Shown one piece after another: positions 8,842 to 19,922 of a DNA stretch of 55,881 bases. The stretch comes from Chlorobiaceae bacterium (GTDB lineage: Bacteria; Bacteroidota; Ignavibacteria; Ignavibacteriales; Ignavibacteriaceae): contig PNNF01000015.1 in NCBI GenBank assembly GCA_013824085.1, positions 1 to 55,881 on the forward strand, in the 5' to 3' direction. The notes beneath the pieces are model-generated. The model did no database searches and was not told the origin of the DNA. It saw nothing but the letters and a program-made list of their open reading frames with translations. The first letter of the stretch is position 1. Each line of letters begins with the position of its first letter. A program made the translations under genes and the position numbers.

Positions 8842-10632
8842 TTAATCTGTAGTTTCAAATCTCGTTTGAATTGCTTCCAGTTCCTGATACAATTCAGAAG
8901 GAATATTTTTTCCGAACAAACTAAAATATTCAAGCGTCTCAGAAATTTCTTTCAAGCCTTCTTCTTTATCAATATAAAAAAGTTTTTCAAAATTTTCTTT
9001 TGAGATATTTAATCCATCAATGTTAAGTGAATTAGGAATTGGTTCAAGACCAATTGGAGTTGTCATAAAATTATTTTCATTATTTAAGCGGTCGAAAATC
9101 CAACTTAATACTCTAATATTTTCTCCATATCCAGGCCAAATAAATTTTCCTTCTTCATCTTTTCGAAACCAATTTACAGAAAATATTTTTGGTAGCATTT
9201 CAGGATTAGGAGCGTTCTTCCCAATGTTTACCCAGTGCTTAAAGTAATCGCCCATATTGTAACCACAGAAAGGTAACATTGCAAAAGGGTCGTGACGAAG
9301 TTTTCCAACTTCACCTTTTGCTGCTGCAGTAGTTTCAGAAGAGACGACAGCCCCAATAAAGACGCCGTGTTGCCAATTGTAAGATTCATAAACTAAAGGA
9401 ACAAAATTAGATCGTCTTCCGCCAAAAAGAATTGCGGAAATTGGAACTCCACGTGGATCTTGCCATGCGGGATCAATAACAGGGCACTGTTCAGCAGGTG
9501 TGGTAAATCTCGAATTCGGATGCGCTGAATTTTCAGTTGACTCTGGAGTCCACGCTTGTTTTTTCCAACTTGTTAAATTCTTTGGTTTTTCATCTGTCAT
9601 TCCTTCCCACCAAACATCACCATCATCAGTCAATGCAACATTTGTGAAGATTGAATTTTTTGTCATAGATAACATAGCGTTAGGATTTGTTTTCATTGAA
9701 GTTCCGGGAGCGACACCAAAAAAACCATTCTCAGGATTGATAGCATATAATCTTCCATCTTCACCAAATTTCATCCATGCAATATCATCACCAACAGTTT
9801 CAACTTTCCATCCGGGAAGCGCTGAAGTTAACATAGCGAGATTAGTTTTTCCGCACGCAGATGGAAATGCAGCAGCAATATATTTTTTTTCACCTTTTGG
9901 ATTTGTAACTCCAACTATCAACATATGTTCAGCGAGCCAACCTTCTTCTTTAGCCATGATTGATGCGATTCTTAATGCAAAACATTTTTTTCCGAGCAGA
10001 GCGTTTCCACCATAACCACTTCCATAAGACCAGATACTTCTTTCTGCGGGAAAGTGAACGATGTATTTTGTTTTGCTACAAGGCCAAGTAACATCAGCTT
10101 TTCCGTCTGCTAATGGAAACCCAACTGAATGTAAACAAGGGACAAAATTACCATCACCGAGCACGTCAAGAACTTTTTTCCCGATGCGTGTCATTATTCT
10201 CATATTACAAACTACATATGGAGAATCTGTCAACTCTACTCCAATGTGAGCGATCTTAGAGCCAAGCGGACCCATACTGAAAGGAATTACATACATTGTT
10301 CTTCCCTTCATACATCCTTTGAAAAGTCCGTTGAGAAGTTCTTTCATCTCTTTTGGATCTTTCCAATTATTTGTAGGACCAGCATCTTCAGGATTTTCAG
10401 AACAAATAAAAGTTCGATCTTCAACTCTTGCTACATCGTCAGGATCAGAAACAGCGTAATAACTATTTGATCGTTTGGAGGCATTTAATTTTCTAAAGGT
10501 TCCTTTTTCTACAAGCAGTTCAGCCATTTTAGTAAATTCTGCTTCAGAACCATCGCACCAATAAATTGAATCAGGTTGACACAAAGCAGCTACTTCATTC
10601 ACCCAATTGAGAAGTTTTTTATTGCTAGTCAT
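8842..10632 (-). CDS. pckG: Phosphoenolpyruvate carboxykinase (GTP)
   Basis: Cytosolic enzyme interconverting oxaloacetate plus GTP with PEP, CO2 and GDP, the entry step of gluconeogenesis. The 596-residue length and motifs are of the GTP class, not the ATP class. They include the PEPCK-specific P-loop segment [13 protein letters not shown] (around residues 256-268), the hyper-reactive cysteine within it, and the mobile-lid and guanine-pocket segments [15 protein letters not shown] and [17 protein letters not shown] weak AAGGA site precedes the ATG in the minus-strand leader. It is transcribed divergently from the MlaE gene and convergently to the putative anti-sigma gene, 15 bases away. Confidence 0.97.
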   Translation of the reverse strand: MTSNKKLLNWVNEVAALCQPDSIYWCDGSEAEFTKMAELLVEKGTFRKLNASKRSNSYYAVSDPDDVARVEDRTFICSENPEDAGPTNNWKDPKEMKELLNGLFKGCMKGRTMYVIPFSMGPLGSKIAHIGVELTDSPYVVCNMRIMTRIGKKVLDVLGDGNFVPCLHSVGFPLADGKADVTWPCSKTKYIVHFPAERSIWSYGSGYGGNALLGKKCFALRIASIMAKEEGWLAEHMLIVGVTNPKGEKKYIAAAFPSACGKTNLAMLTSALPGWKVETVGDDIAWMKFGEDGRLYAINPENGFFGVAPGTSMKTNPNAMLSMTKNSIFTNVALTDDGDVWWEGMTDEKPKNLTSWKKQAWTPESTENSAHPNSRFTTPAEQCPVIDPAWQDPRGVPISAILFGGRRSNFVPLVYESYNWQHGVFIGAVVSSETTAAAKGEVGKLRHDPFAMLPFCGYNMGDYFKHWVNIGKNAPNPEMLPKIFSVNWFRKDEEGKFIWPGYGENIRVLSWIFDRLNNENNFMTTPIGLEPIPNSLNIDGLNISKENFEKLFYIDKEEGLKEISETLEYFSLFGKNIPSELYQELEAIQTRFETTD

Positions 10633-10796
10633 TTTTGTTCCTTGTAAGTTGTGAGAATTTTGAGAAAGAAGAGAAGGGATATTTTATATTTCTCATCTGT
10701 ATTTTATTTATAAATAATTGATTAATTAAAAATACAATTTACTAATCATTCAGCATTTAAAAAAAATGGTAATGAAAAAAAATGCTGGCTCAAAAA

Positions 10797-10825
10797 TTGG
10801 ATGACAATATTTTTTATCTTATAAT
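10797..10825 (+). promoter_or_regulatory. Predicted promoter of the MlaE permease gene
   Basis: TTGGAT (10797-10802), a 17-base spacer, then a perfect TATAAT (10820-10825), about 50 bases before the ATG at 10876. The -35 box is only partly consensus. The 243-base gap 10633-10875 holds this promoter and presumably the pckG promoter on the other strand; I see no ORF in it. Confidence 0.5.
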
Positions 10826-10875
10826 AATTAATCAAACAACTTATCCCACTTTTTCATAAATTTCAAATATCAATT

Positions 10876-11655
10876 ATGAAATTAATATCAAAAATATTTT
10901 CTAAACTTGGTGGTTCAGCTATCAGGTTTTTTCAAGAATTTGGACAAGTCTCAATTCTCTTTTTTGGTATTATTAAAAGTCTCCCCAAGTTACATAAAAA
11001 TAGGCGTTCACTTTTTTTTCAGATGGAACATATAGGAGTAAACTCACTTCCCCTTGTTACAATAATCGCAATCTTTACAGGAGCAGTTGCAGCTTGGCAA
11101 GCAGCTTATCAACTGCAAGGAATAGCTCCACTATCTTTTCTTGGGGCTTCAACTTCCCGTGCAATTATTACTGAGTTAGGTCCCGTGCTTACTGGAATTG
11201 TAATTGCGGGAAGAGTTGGTGCTTCTATTGCGGCTGAACTTGGTACGATGAAAGTGACTGAACAAATTGATGCGCTTGAAACTATGGCAATCAATCCAAT
11301 TAGATATTTGGCAATGCCACGAGTTGTTGCTTCAATTATTATGATGCCCTTGTTAGTAATTTTCGCAAATGTAATTGCAGTGTTCGGAGCTTATTTTGTT
11401 TCTGATGCTTTCCTCGGTGTCTCGTTTGCTGTTTTTTTTGAATCTGTAAGAAGATATTTTGAAATTTTTGATTTTCTGGGTGGACTAATAAAAGCAGTAT
11501 TTTTCGGCGGCGTAACAGCTTTGTTAGGTTGCCATATCGGATTAAAGACCGAAGGTGGAGCCGAAGGAGTTGGAGCATCTACAATTAGATCATTCGTTTT
11601 ATCCGCAGCATCAATTCTAATTCTCGACTATATTTTATGGATGTTACTTTTCTAA
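10876..11655 (+). CDS. mlaE: MlaE-family lipid ABC transporter permease
   Basis: Inner-membrane permease of the MlaFEDB-type phospholipid transporter, which moves lipids between the inner membrane and the outer-membrane route. The 259 residues match the family length. The conserved cytoplasmic block is intact (about residues 97-145: ELGPVLTGIVIAGRVGASIA, then ELGTMKVTEQIDALETMAI and NPIRYLAMPR), with five to six hydrophobic helices around it. The MlaF ATPase and the MlaD substrate-binding protein, usually adjacent, are not in this neighbourhood, so the partners must be encoded elsewhere. It has its own predicted promoter, and maeB follows after 222 bases. Confidence 0.93.
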   Translation: MKLISKIFSKLGGSAIRFFQEFGQVSILFFGIIKSLPKLHKNRRSLFFQMEHIGVNSLPLVTIIAIFTGAVAAWQAAYQLQGIAPLSFLGASTSRAIITELGPVLTGIVIAGRVGASIAAELGTMKVTEQIDALETMAINPIRYLAMPRVVASIIMMPLLVIFANVIAVFGAYFVSDAFLGVSFAVFFESVRRYFEIFDFLGGLIKAVFFGGVTALLGCHIGLKTEGGAEGVGASTIRSFVLSAASILILDYILWMLLF

Positions 11656-11877
11656 AAAAAATAATCTTTCGTATAACTTTAATTCTTAATTTTGAGTAAT
11701 AATTTTTTTCAAAATAAATGAACGGATTAATTTTTATTTATGATTTTATTTTTTTGCAAGAATTTTTTTCTCCTGAGATTTTCCCACCGTAATCAAAATA
11801 ATTTTATTCCTACTTCCTCTACAAGTTATATCGTAAAAAAAATAACAAATATTATCAATCAATAAACAGATAACATA

Positions 11878-14136
11878 ATGAAAATAACAAAACAAGAAGC
11901 GCTCGATTATCACAGCTCCGGTAGAAAAGGGAAAATTGAAGTAGTCCCAACCAAAGCTTGTCAGACACAAAGAGACTTGTCTCTCGCATATACTCCGGGC
12001 GTTGCGGATCCGTGTCTCGAAATAGAAAAAAATCCCGACCTCGCCTATGAATACACAGCCAAAGGAAATCTTGTAGCTGTTATCAGTAATGGAACTGCAG
12101 TTTTAGGGCTTGGAAACATTGGTGCTCTCGCAGGCAAACCTGTAATGGAGGGGAAAGGTGTTTTGTTCAAACGCTTTGCCGATATAGATGTTTTCGATAT
12201 CGAAATTAATACAGAAAAAGTTGACGAAATTATTAAATGTGTTCAACTTCTCGAACCAACTTTTGGCGGAATTAATCTTGAAGATATAAAAGCGCCTGAA
12301 TGTTTCTACGTTGAAGAAGAATTGAAAAGAACAATGAACATTCCTGTTTTTCATGATGACCAACATGGAACAGCAATTATAAGCGGAGCTGCGTTAATCA
12401 ATGCTTGCGAGTTAGTTGGGAAAAAACTCTCTGACGTAAAAGTTTTGTTCAATGGTGCAGGAGCATCAGCAAATGCTTGTGCTAATTTGTATATCAGACT
12501 TGGAGTAAAAAAAGAAAATATTATTATGTGTGATACTAAAGGCGTTATCTACGAAGGACGCACAAATAATATGAATGAATTTAAAGAAGCATTTAAAATT
12601 CCTACAAATCTCAGAACTTTAGAAGAAGCGTTTGTTGGAGTAGATGTATTTGTTGGCTTGTCCGTTGGAAATTGCGTTACGAAAGAGATGGTAAAGTCGA
12701 TGGCGAAAGATCCAATTGTTTTTGCTATGTCAAATCCAACTCCAGAAATTTCTTATGACGATGCAAAAGCTGCACGAGAAGATGTAATTATGGCTACGGG
12801 CAGATCTGATTTTCCGAATCAAATTAATAACGTGTTGGGATTCCCCTTTATTTTCAGGGGTGCGCTTGATGTTAGAGCAAAAGCAATAAATGAAGAGATG
12901 AAGTTAGCAGCTTCATATGCACTTGCGCAACTTGCGAAAGAAGATGTTCCTGAATTGGTAAAAAGAGCTTATGGTGGAGAAGAAATAATTTTTGGTAAAG
13001 AATATATTGTCCCAAAACCGTTTGATTCAAGAGTGCTAACATATGTCGCACCCGCTGTAGCAAAGGCTGCAATTGAAACTGGAGTTGCAAAAAAAATAAT
13101 TACTGATTGGGATGCATATAAAGAAGAATTGTTGGAACGATTAGGGATGTCAAAAGAAATTATTAGGAAGACAATTGAAAAAGCAAAAAATAATCCACGC
13201 AAAATTGTTTTCCCCGAAGGTAACGAATTAAAAATTCTTAAAGCTGCGGAAATATTAGTTGAAGAAAATATTGCTAAACCAATTCTAATTGGAAACAAAA
13301 AAGAGATTAAAAAAATTATTCAAGACAATAATATTGACGATACTGGCTTTAAGATTGTCGATCCCGATAATTTTTCAGACTTGGAAAAATATATAAATGA
13401 ACTTTATTTGATGCGACAAAGAAAAGGATTAACACTGACCGAAGCAAAAGAGTTAATTAAAAATAGAAATTATTTCGGCTCGATGATGGTTCATTTTAAT
13501 GAAGCTGAAGGACTTATCTCGGGATTAACTTCGCATTATCCCGAAACAATTCGGCCCGCTTTGCAGATAATTAAATTAGCAAGTGATGTAAAAAAAGTTT
13601 GCGGGCTTTATATAGTGCTTGTAAAAAAACATGTTTACTTTTTTGCTGATACTACTGTGAATGTTGACCCAACTGCAGAAGACCTTGCAGAGATTGCAAT
13701 TCAGACTGCAAATACTGTAAAACGTTTCGGTATCACTCCACGAATTGCGATGCTCTCATTCAGCAATTTTGGAAGTGCTGTAACTCCTCAATCTGAAAAA
13801 GTAAAGAGAGCAACTGAACTCGTGAAAAAAGCAAATCCCGAATTAATGATTGATGGCGAGATGCAAGCAGATACTGCAGTTGTTCCTGAAATACTCGCAG
13901 ATGAATATCCATTTTCTCAACTAAAAGGTCGTGCAAATGTTTTAGTGTTTCCAAATCTTGAATCTGGAAATATTGCTTACAAACTTCTTGCAAGAATTGG
14001 TGGCGCAGATGTGATTGGCCCAATATTGATGGGACTTAGTAAACCTGCTCACGTATTGCAAAAAGGAGCTGATATAAATGATATAGTTAATATGGCTGCA
14101 ATTGCAGTTGTAGAAATAAATGAAAAGTTGAAATAA
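11878..14136 (+). CDS. maeB: NADP-dependent malic enzyme with C-terminal phosphotransacetylase-like domain (MaeB type)
   Basis: Oxidative decarboxylation of malate to pyruvate with reduction of NADP (co-factor inferred from the family). The malic N-terminal domain (about 1-160) and NAD(P)-binding domain (about 160-420) include [12 protein letters not shown] near 157-168, [12 protein letters not shown] and [16 protein letters not shown] phosphotransacetylase-like domain follows from about 430 to 752 ([11 protein letters not shown] onward). In characterised MaeB proteins this half is regulatory and lacks Pta activity. The 752-residue length is typical. Upstream, 11656-11877 is AT-rich with no ORF or obvious promoter; the ribosome site is weak. 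A strong terminator follows at 14148. Confidence 0.95.
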   Translation: MKITKQEALDYHSSGRKGKIEVVPTKACQTQRDLSLAYTPGVADPCLEIEKNPDLAYEYTAKGNLVAVISNGTAVLGLGNIGALAGKPVMEGKGVLFKRFADIDVFDIEINTEKVDEIIKCVQLLEPTFGGINLEDIKAPECFYVEEELKRTMNIPVFHDDQHGTAIISGAALINACELVGKKLSDVKVLFNGAGASANACANLYIRLGVKKENIIMCDTKGVIYEGRTNNMNEFKEAFKIPTNLRTLEEAFVGVDVFVGLSVGNCVTKEMVKSMAKDPIVFAMSNPTPEISYDDAKAAREDVIMATGRSDFPNQINNVLGFPFIFRGALDVRAKAINEEMKLAASYALAQLAKEDVPELVKRAYGGEEIIFGKEYIVPKPFDSRVLTYVAPAVAKAAIETGVAKKIITDWDAYKEELLERLGMSKEIIRKTIEKAKNNPRKIVFPEGNELKILKAAEILVEENIAKPILIGNKKEIKKIIQDNNIDDTGFKIVDPDNFSDLEKYINELYLMRQRKGLTLTEAKELIKNRNYFGSMMVHFNEAEGLISGLTSHYPETIRPALQIIKLASDVKKVCGLYIVLVKKHVYFFADTTVNVDPTAEDLAEIAIQTANTVKRFGITPRIAMLSFSNFGSAVTPQSEKVKRATELVKKANPELMIDGEMQADTAVVPEILADEYPFSQLKGRANVLVFPNLESGNIAYKLLARIGGADVIGPILMGLSKPAHVLQKGADINDIVNMAAIAVVEINEKLK

Positions 14137-14147
14137 TGATCAGAACA

Positions 14148-14180
14148 AAATGCCGTCTAAAAAACGGCATTTTATTTTTT
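14148..14180 (+). terminator. Bidirectional rho-independent terminator between maeB and the histidine kinase
   Basis: Perfect 9-bp stem AAATGCCGT (14148-14156) / ACGGCATTT (14164-14172) with a 7-base loop, followed by TTTATTTTTT. A run of A at the 5' flank gives a short U tract on the other strand as well, so it can serve both the + gene ending at 14136 and the - gene ending at 14191. Confidence 0.9.
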
Positions 14181-14190
14181 CGAATAAATT

Positions 14191-17100
14191 TTATTTCTTT
14201 TTTAGTTTTGCGGGTTTGTCAACAATCGGAAAAATGACCGACATAGTAGTTCCTTTTCCAACTTCACTTTCAACAAATATTTTTCCATTCAGTAACTCAA
14301 CAAATCTTTTGGTAATAGTAAGTCCAAGTCCTGTTCCTTCGAAGTGTCTGCTGTAGCCCTCACTCACTTGTCTAAACTCATCAAAAATTACAGATAAGCT
14401 ATCTTGTGGTATTCCAATTCCAGTATCAATTATTTTTATTTCGCAATATTTTTTTGATTCATAAATTATTTTGTCAACTTGAACGGTTATGCCTCCTTCA
14501 TGAGTATATTTTATTGCATTATTAATAAGATTACTAATTATACTCGAAAATATTTTTTCATCAACAGCAATGTAACAATCGTTATTACTTATGACTAAGT
14601 CTAACTTAAGATTTTTAAGTTTTGCAGGAGCATAGAATAAATAAACTTCAGTTTTCAAAATATCATTAACGTGAAAATCATTTATCATTATTTCCATTTT
14701 GTTAGATTCTACACGGGCAAGATCGAGTATCATATTCAAGGTTGTTGATAATCGTTTCCCGCCGTCTAGAATTCGCAAAATCATATTTTTCTGAGAATCA
14801 TGAATAACTTCTTCAGACAAAATTTCAGCATATCCGAGAATACCTATTAACGGAGTTCTTAATTCATGACTCATATTAGACAAGAAATTTGATTTTAAGC
14901 GATTCATCTCTTCCGCTTTTTCTTTGGCTATAAGAAGCTCTTCTTCATATTTTTTCGCTTTTGTAATGTCATCTTTTACTCCCACATAGTGAGTAATTTC
15001 GCCTCTGAGATTTTTTATTGATGAAATTGAAACTAATTCCCAAAACAATTCACCATTTTTCTTTTTGTTTAAAAGTTCTCCACTCCAATTTCCCCCAGCA
15101 GTAATTGTTTCCCAAAGTTCTTTATAGACTTGATCATTTTGAAACTCAGATTTTAATATGCTTGGTTTTCGTCCTATAACTTCATCAAGAGAATAACCTG
15201 TAACTTCTGTAAATGTTAAATTTACATACTCGATGAATCCATTTGGGTCTGTAATGACAACTGAAACAGGGCTCTCTTCAACCGCTCGAGAGAGTTGAGC
15301 AATTTTATCATATGTTCTTTTTTTCTCAAGTGTAATTGAAAGCTTATCGGCAAAATAACTTAATGTTTTTTCATCTTCTGTAGAATAAGAAACTCCTTCG
15401 TCATAAGATTGTACCGCGATGACCCCCTTTAAATTATCACCAATAGAAAATGGAACACCAAGCCACACGAATGACTGAGGGCCGATTAAATCGATCTTCT
15501 TTTCTTCTTCAAGTTTCTGAATCATTTGCTCATTCGCTAATAATGGTTTTTGAGAACGAACAACTAAACTAGTTAATCCATTTCCTAACTCTTCTGGAGG
15601 TGGTGGAGTATCAATTTCATCAACAAAATATGGGAATGAGACTAACTTTTTCGTAGAATCGTATATTGCAATGTAAAGATTTTTTGCTGGTAGTAAATCA
15701 GAGATAATATCATGAATAGATTTATAAAGATTTTGTTCACTCTGTTCAGTGTGAATCACTTCCGAAAGTTTCTGAATAGCGTTATCGAATAATTCTGATT
15801 TTTTTCTTGCAGAAATATTTTTTAGAGTTCCAAAAATTGCACTCCTACCATTGTATTCAATAACAGAGGCAGACATACTAACATAAATATCTCGTCTGTC
15901 TGGCTTTGATATCATTCTAAATTCATATTGACTTGAAATCTCATCACCACCCAACCTTTTAAAATGATTATTCGTAACCACCTCAAGATCTTTTGGAGAA
16001 ACAAATTGGAAGAAGGATTTTCCGAGCACGTCTTCATTGCTGTATCCTAACTGAACCTGGACAGCTTTATTGACAAACACTACCTGAGTATCTTGAATGA
16101 CAAAGACACAATCTTGCATACTCTCTATAAGCGTTCGATGTTTTTTTTCTGATTCAATTAATGAAGCTTCGGCTAATTTCTTAGAATTGATATCTTTGAA
16201 AATTGAGAGGAGAAAAATCTTTCCATCTTTCCCTTCAGTAAATGTAGTAGAAACTTCCACCCAGAGTTTCCGCCCATCCCATAGACTTAATAGTGTTTCA
16301 TAGTTATCTTTTGTTGCTCTTGAATCAAAAAAATTGATGTATTGGATGAGAGAATTATTTTGTTTATAATCTTCATAAATTACACCGAAAGATTGTCCAA
16401 GTAAGTTTTCTTTCTCCATATTCACAAGTTTACAAAAAGCTTTATTAACTTCAATTAATTTTCCTGTTTCATCTGTTAATCTCATCGCATCAAAAGAATT
16501 TTCCCAAACAGACCTGAACTGATATTCATTCGAAATTAATTCTTCATTCATCTCTTTTCGATTTATCGCATTTGCAATTATCTGTCCAATTAGTTTGTAT
16601 AAATGTGTGTCTTCTTCAGTCCAAAAAATTTCTTTGCTTGATGAACCAAAACCAATTATTCCAATTACGTTATCTCCAATAGCTAATGCAATATTTGTTA
16701 ATGATTTTATTTGGAGGTTACTTAGTTCATTTGATAAAAATTCAAAATGAATCGATTTATAAGCATTTGAAATTTGGAAAGTAGAGACGTGAGATTTTTT
16801 AAATTTATTTAAGTCAATTCCTGACTGCTCTATATCAATTTCCGGCTTGATTTTATTGATTGAAGTTAACTCAGGTGAACACCATTCGTGAGATAGGATG
16901 AGTTTTTTCCCATCAGAAGAAATGAGAAAAATAAACCCTCTCTCAACCTTAGTTAACTTTACAGCAAATTCTAAAGTTCTTAATATAGTTTCATCTATTT
17001 CATTGAAAGGTAAATTAATAAAATCAGTTGATGTTCTACTGATGAATTCTATAAATTCATACCTATCGTTTAATAAAACTTTTGATTTTTCTAATTCAAG

Positions 17101-18234
17101 AGTAGCTTTCTTTTTCTTCAAATATAAAGAAGAAACGATTATTAAAAATATTAATACAATCGAAGCAAAAGCTATGAAAATATAAGTCATAGTTTTTGAT
17201 TTTTTTAATAATGCCTCTCTATCTTCCTTTATTTGATCAAGTTCAAATAAAATTTTTAGTTCTTCATAATGTTGTTCAACATATTCCGTATGCCTTCTGT
17301 TATCGACACTATCAGCTAATAAATTATAATTATAAGCTTCTTGATAGTTTCCCGTCTTAACTTTAAGTGTTCCGAGAAAATTAAGAAAATTTCGAACAAG
17401 TCTAAGATTATGAATTGAATCAGCAAGTTCAAGTCCCTCATTTAAGAATTTTTCAGATTTTATAAAATCATTTTTTGCCAAATAAACTGAACCTAAATTC
17501 CCTAAAGTTATAGCAATTTCTTGCTTTGAGCCAGCGGTTCTTTTTATTTCTAATGATTCTAAAAAATATTTAAGAGCAGAATCATAATCTCCTTTTACTT
17601 CATGAATGACACCAATATTATTTAGTGCCCTTCCTAATAAAGCGCTATCATTCATTTCAATAGCTATTTTTCTAGCTTCATTAAAATAATGAAATGAGTA
17701 ATTGTACATTTTTAACCTTAAGTAAGCTCTTCCTAAGTAGTTTAATGTTCGTTCTAACCTTCTTTTGTCATCAATTACTCTTAATTTTTTTTCTACCCCA
17801 TGAAGTAGAACAATCGCTTTATTTATATCGCCTTTTTCATAATAAACTATTCCTATTCTTTTTTGAATACTAACGATAAGGGAATCGTTTTGCAGTTCAT
17901 TAGCAATATTTTGAGAAGCTAGAAATAAACGCATGCTTTCTTGATAGTTTCCCTGAAGTAAATGTGCTTCAGCAAGCACATAATTAGCGAGTAAAGACCC
18001 CAGTTTATCATCAAGTTTATTAGCCAATCTCAATGCTTCGTGAGCGTAGATAAAAGTATTTTTAATATTTTTTCCAAGATTTTCATTTGCCAAATTATAG
18101 AGCAAATATATTCTTTCATTCTCGGGTGTATTAGAAATAGTTTGTTCGATTGATTGAACTTGAGCAATATGCATGGGTGGCAGCACTGCAAAGAAAAATA
18201 ATGCAATAAATATAGTTGATCGGACTCTCATCAT
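14191..18234 (-). CDS. Multi-sensor histidine kinase (TPR - TM - GAF - PAS - PAS - GAF - PAS - HisKA - HATPase)
   Basis: Membrane signal-transduction kinase of 1347 residues. An N-terminal secretion signal or membrane segment (IFIALFFFAVLPP) precedes about seven TPR-like repeats in the periplasm (to about 330). One transmembrane helix lies at about 347-372. Cytoplasmic GAF, two PAS, a second GAF and a third PAS domain fill about 390-1110. The kinase core has MSHELRTPL with His1123 as phosphoacceptor, and an ATPase domain with NLINNAIKYTH, DTGIGIP and GTGLGLTI. No receiver domain is fused and no response-regulator gene is adjacent, so it is an orphan here. Ligands are unknown. Confidence 0.92.
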   Translation of the reverse strand: MMRVRSTIFIALFFFAVLPPMHIAQVQSIEQTISNTPENERIYLLYNLANENLGKNIKNTFIYAHEALRLANKLDDKLGSLLANYVLAEAHLLQGNYQESMRLFLASQNIANELQNDSLIVSIQKRIGIVYYEKGDINKAIVLLHGVEKKLRVIDDKRRLERTLNYLGRAYLRLKMYNYSFHYFNEARKIAIEMNDSALLGRALNNIGVIHEVKGDYDSALKYFLESLEIKRTAGSKQEIAITLGNLGSVYLAKNDFIKSEKFLNEGLELADSIHNLRLVRNFLNFLGTLKVKTGNYQEAYNYNLLADSVDNRRHTEYVEQHYEELKILFELDQIKEDREALLKKSKTMTYIFIAFASIVLIFLIIVSSLYLKKKKATLELEKSKVLLNDRYEFIEFISRTSTDFINLPFNEIDETILRTLEFAVKLTKVERGFIFLISSDGKKLILSHEWCSPELTSINKIKPEIDIEQSGIDLNKFKKSHVSTFQISNAYKSIHFEFLSNELSNLQIKSLTNIALAIGDNVIGIIGFGSSSKEIFWTEEDTHLYKLIGQIIANAINRKEMNEELISNEYQFRSVWENSFDAMRLTDETGKLIEVNKAFCKLVNMEKENLLGQSFGVIYEDYKQNNSLIQYINFFDSRATKDNYETLLSLWDGRKLWVEVSTTFTEGKDGKIFLLSIFKDINSKKLAEASLIESEKKHRTLIESMQDCVFVIQDTQVVFVNKAVQVQLGYSNEDVLGKSFFQFVSPKDLEVVTNNHFKRLGGDEISSQYEFRMISKPDRRDIYVSMSASVIEYNGRSAIFGTLKNISARKKSELFDNAIQKLSEVIHTEQSEQNLYKSIHDIISDLLPAKNLYIAIYDSTKKLVSFPYFVDEIDTPPPPEELGNGLTSLVVRSQKPLLANEQMIQKLEEEKKIDLIGPQSFVWLGVPFSIGDNLKGVIAVQSYDEGVSYSTEDEKTLSYFADKLSITLEKKRTYDKIAQLSRAVEESPVSVVITDPNGFIEYVNLTFTEVTGYSLDEVIGRKPSILKSEFQNDQVYKELWETITAGGNWSGELLNKKKNGELFWELVSISSIKNLRGEITHYVGVKDDITKAKKYEEELLIAKEKAEEMNRLKSNFLSNMSHELRTPLIGILGYAEILSEEVIHDSQKNMILRILDGGKRLSTTLNMILDLARVESNKMEIMINDFHVNDILKTEVYLFYAPAKLKNLKLDLVISNNDCYIAVDEKIFSSIISNLINNAIKYTHEGGITVQVDKIIYESKKYCEIKIIDTGIGIPQDSLSVIFDEFRQVSEGYSRHFEGTGLGLTITKRFVELLNGKIFVESEVGKGTTMSVIFPIVDKPAKLKKK

Positions 18235-18394
18235 TACTAAAAACCTTAACAGTTAATTCGATTAATACCAAATAGAAATATAAATAATAATTCGATTCTT
18301 TTCTGGAAAAATCCCCAAAGAAATTTTTGTGTATAAAGAACAAAGTCTTAAATTGTTGTTAAGTAAAAACAAATATTAATTGAAAAGGGCAAAA

Positions 18395-19651
18395 ATGGGT
18401 AAAGAGAGAAGGATTGTAATTACTGGAATGAGTGCACTAACACCAATTGGGTTGAGTGTTGAAGAATATTGGAACTCGATGATGAATTGTGTAAGTGGCG
18501 CAGCAAACATAACATACTTTGATACCTCAAGAGTAGAAACAAAATTCGCTTGTGAGTTAAAAGGTTTTGATCCAAATAATTACATCGATAAAAAAACTGC
18601 AAGAAGAGTTGATAAGTTTAATCAATATGCTCTTTCTGCTGCTGAGCTTGCATTGAGAGATGCGAATTTAGATCCTGAAAAGATGAGTATTGAGGATAAA
18701 GAAAAAACAGGTGTTATCGTTGGTTCTGGTATTGGAGGAATTCAGACATTTTATCAACAAGCAATTGTAAATCACACCCAAGGACCAGCAAAAATATCGC
18801 CATTTTTTATCCCGATGTTAATACCCGATATGGCTTGCGGACAAATTTCTATTCAATACGGATTCAAAGGACCAAATCATTGCGTCGTGTCAGCTTGTGC
18901 AACTGCTAATAGTAACATGATTGACGCATTCTTGATGATTAAGAATGGGTTAGCTGATATTATAATTTCAGGTGGAAGTGAAGCAAGTATTAGCGAGATA
19001 GGAATAGCGGGATTTAACTCAGCAAGAGCTTTGTCTTTAAGAAATGATTCGCCACAAACTGCATCAAGACCTTTCGACTCAACGAGAGATGGATTTGTTA
19101 TGGGTGAAGGTGGGGCAATTTTAATTCTAGAAGAACTTGAACATGCTAAAACAAGAGGAGCAAAAATTTATGCTGAGTTCGTTGGTGTTGGAATGTCAGC
19201 AGACGCTTATCATATGACTGCACCAGATCCAGATGGAAGAGGAGCAAAACTTGCAATGCTACGAGCACTTGAATCTGCTAATCTGAAACCCGAAGATATC
19301 GATTATATTAATATGCACGGAACATCAACGGGACTTGGAGATATTGCAGAAACAAAATCGATAAAAAGTGTTTTCGGTGAACACGCTTACAAATTAAATC
19401 TCTCATCAACCAAGAGTATGACCGGACACTTACTTGGTGCAGCAGGTGGAGTTGAAGCAATAGCATCAATATTAGCGACAGTTCATGATATAATTCCGCC
19501 TACAATTAATTTTGTGAATGCTGATCCTGATTGTGATTTGAATTATACTTTTAATAAACCTCAGCCAAGAAAAGTTAATTATTCACTAAGCAACGCATTT
19601 GGATTCGGTGGACACAACACGACAGTAATTTTTAAGAAATATGAGAATTGA
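18395..19651 (+). CDS. fabF: Beta-ketoacyl-ACP synthase II
   Basis: Condensing enzyme of fatty-acid elongation, adding malonyl-ACP-derived two-carbon units. The catalytic triad can be seen: Cys168 in VSACATA, the histidine of MHGTSTGLGD, and the histidine of KSMTGHLLGAAGG. The C-terminal NAFGFGGHNTT is typical. I start at ATG 18395, which has AAAAGGG 6-12 bases upstream and gives MGKERRIVITG like other FabF proteins; the in-frame TTG at 18380 is less likely. It is isolated from other fab genes, apart from fabZ fused to lpxC further on. It is transcribed convergently with fumC. Confidence 0.96.
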   Translation: MGKERRIVITGMSALTPIGLSVEEYWNSMMNCVSGAANITYFDTSRVETKFACELKGFDPNNYIDKKTARRVDKFNQYALSAAELALRDANLDPEKMSIEDKEKTGVIVGSGIGGIQTFYQQAIVNHTQGPAKISPFFIPMLIPDMACGQISIQYGFKGPNHCVVSACATANSNMIDAFLMIKNGLADIIISGGSEASISEIGIAGFNSARALSLRNDSPQTASRPFDSTRDGFVMGEGGAILILEELEHAKTRGAKIYAEFVGVGMSADAYHMTAPDPDGRGAKLAMLRALESANLKPEDIDYINMHGTSTGLGDIAETKSIKSVFGEHAYKLNLSSTKSMTGHLLGAAGGVEAIASILATVHDIIPPTINFVNADPDCDLNYTFNKPQPRKVNYSLSNAFGFGGHNTTVIFKKYEN

Positions 19652-19776
19652 TTTTTTGATAAACAAATAAATTCGTGCAACAGAAAATTAGAGTTTAGAA
19701 ATTGTTCTGTTCGGAAATAAAATTAATCTAAAGTCTGGTTGATGAATCACGAAAAAAATCAAGAGATATTTTCTAC

Positions 19777-19814
19777 CACAATCTGACTCAGAAAGCTCTT
19801 AGAGTCAGATTGTG
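19777..19814. terminator. Hairpin between convergent fabF and fumC (possible bidirectional terminator)
   Basis: Perfect 13-bp inverted repeat CACAATCTGACTC (19777-19789) / GAGTCAGATTGTG (19802-19814) with a 12-base loop. There is no immediate T tract, so it may be a factor-dependent terminator or an mRNA 3'-end stabiliser. A second weak repeat, AACAGAA / TTCTGTT, is at 19679-19711. The 271-base gap holds no ORF. Confidence 0.6.
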
Positions 19815-19922
19815 AATAGAGATTTCATTATTAAATTTTTACTAACCTACTGCTCCCCAAAAAACAAAAACCATTTTATTGTGAATGTTTTTTTCTTTTT
19901 CCTTAAAAAATAAACTTAAACT

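Noticed and set aside
9500-10015. 171-residue plus-strand ORF inside pckG
   Set aside because: It is antisense to a conserved enzyme, has no ribosome site or recognisable domain, and its length follows from pckG codon use.
11656-11877. Possible small gene between mlaE and maeB
   Set aside because: The region is AT-rich with frequent stops in all frames and no start with a ribosome site.
13180-14136. A separate phosphotransacetylase gene
   Set aside because: The Pta-like part is in frame and continuous with malic enzyme, the normal MaeB architecture.
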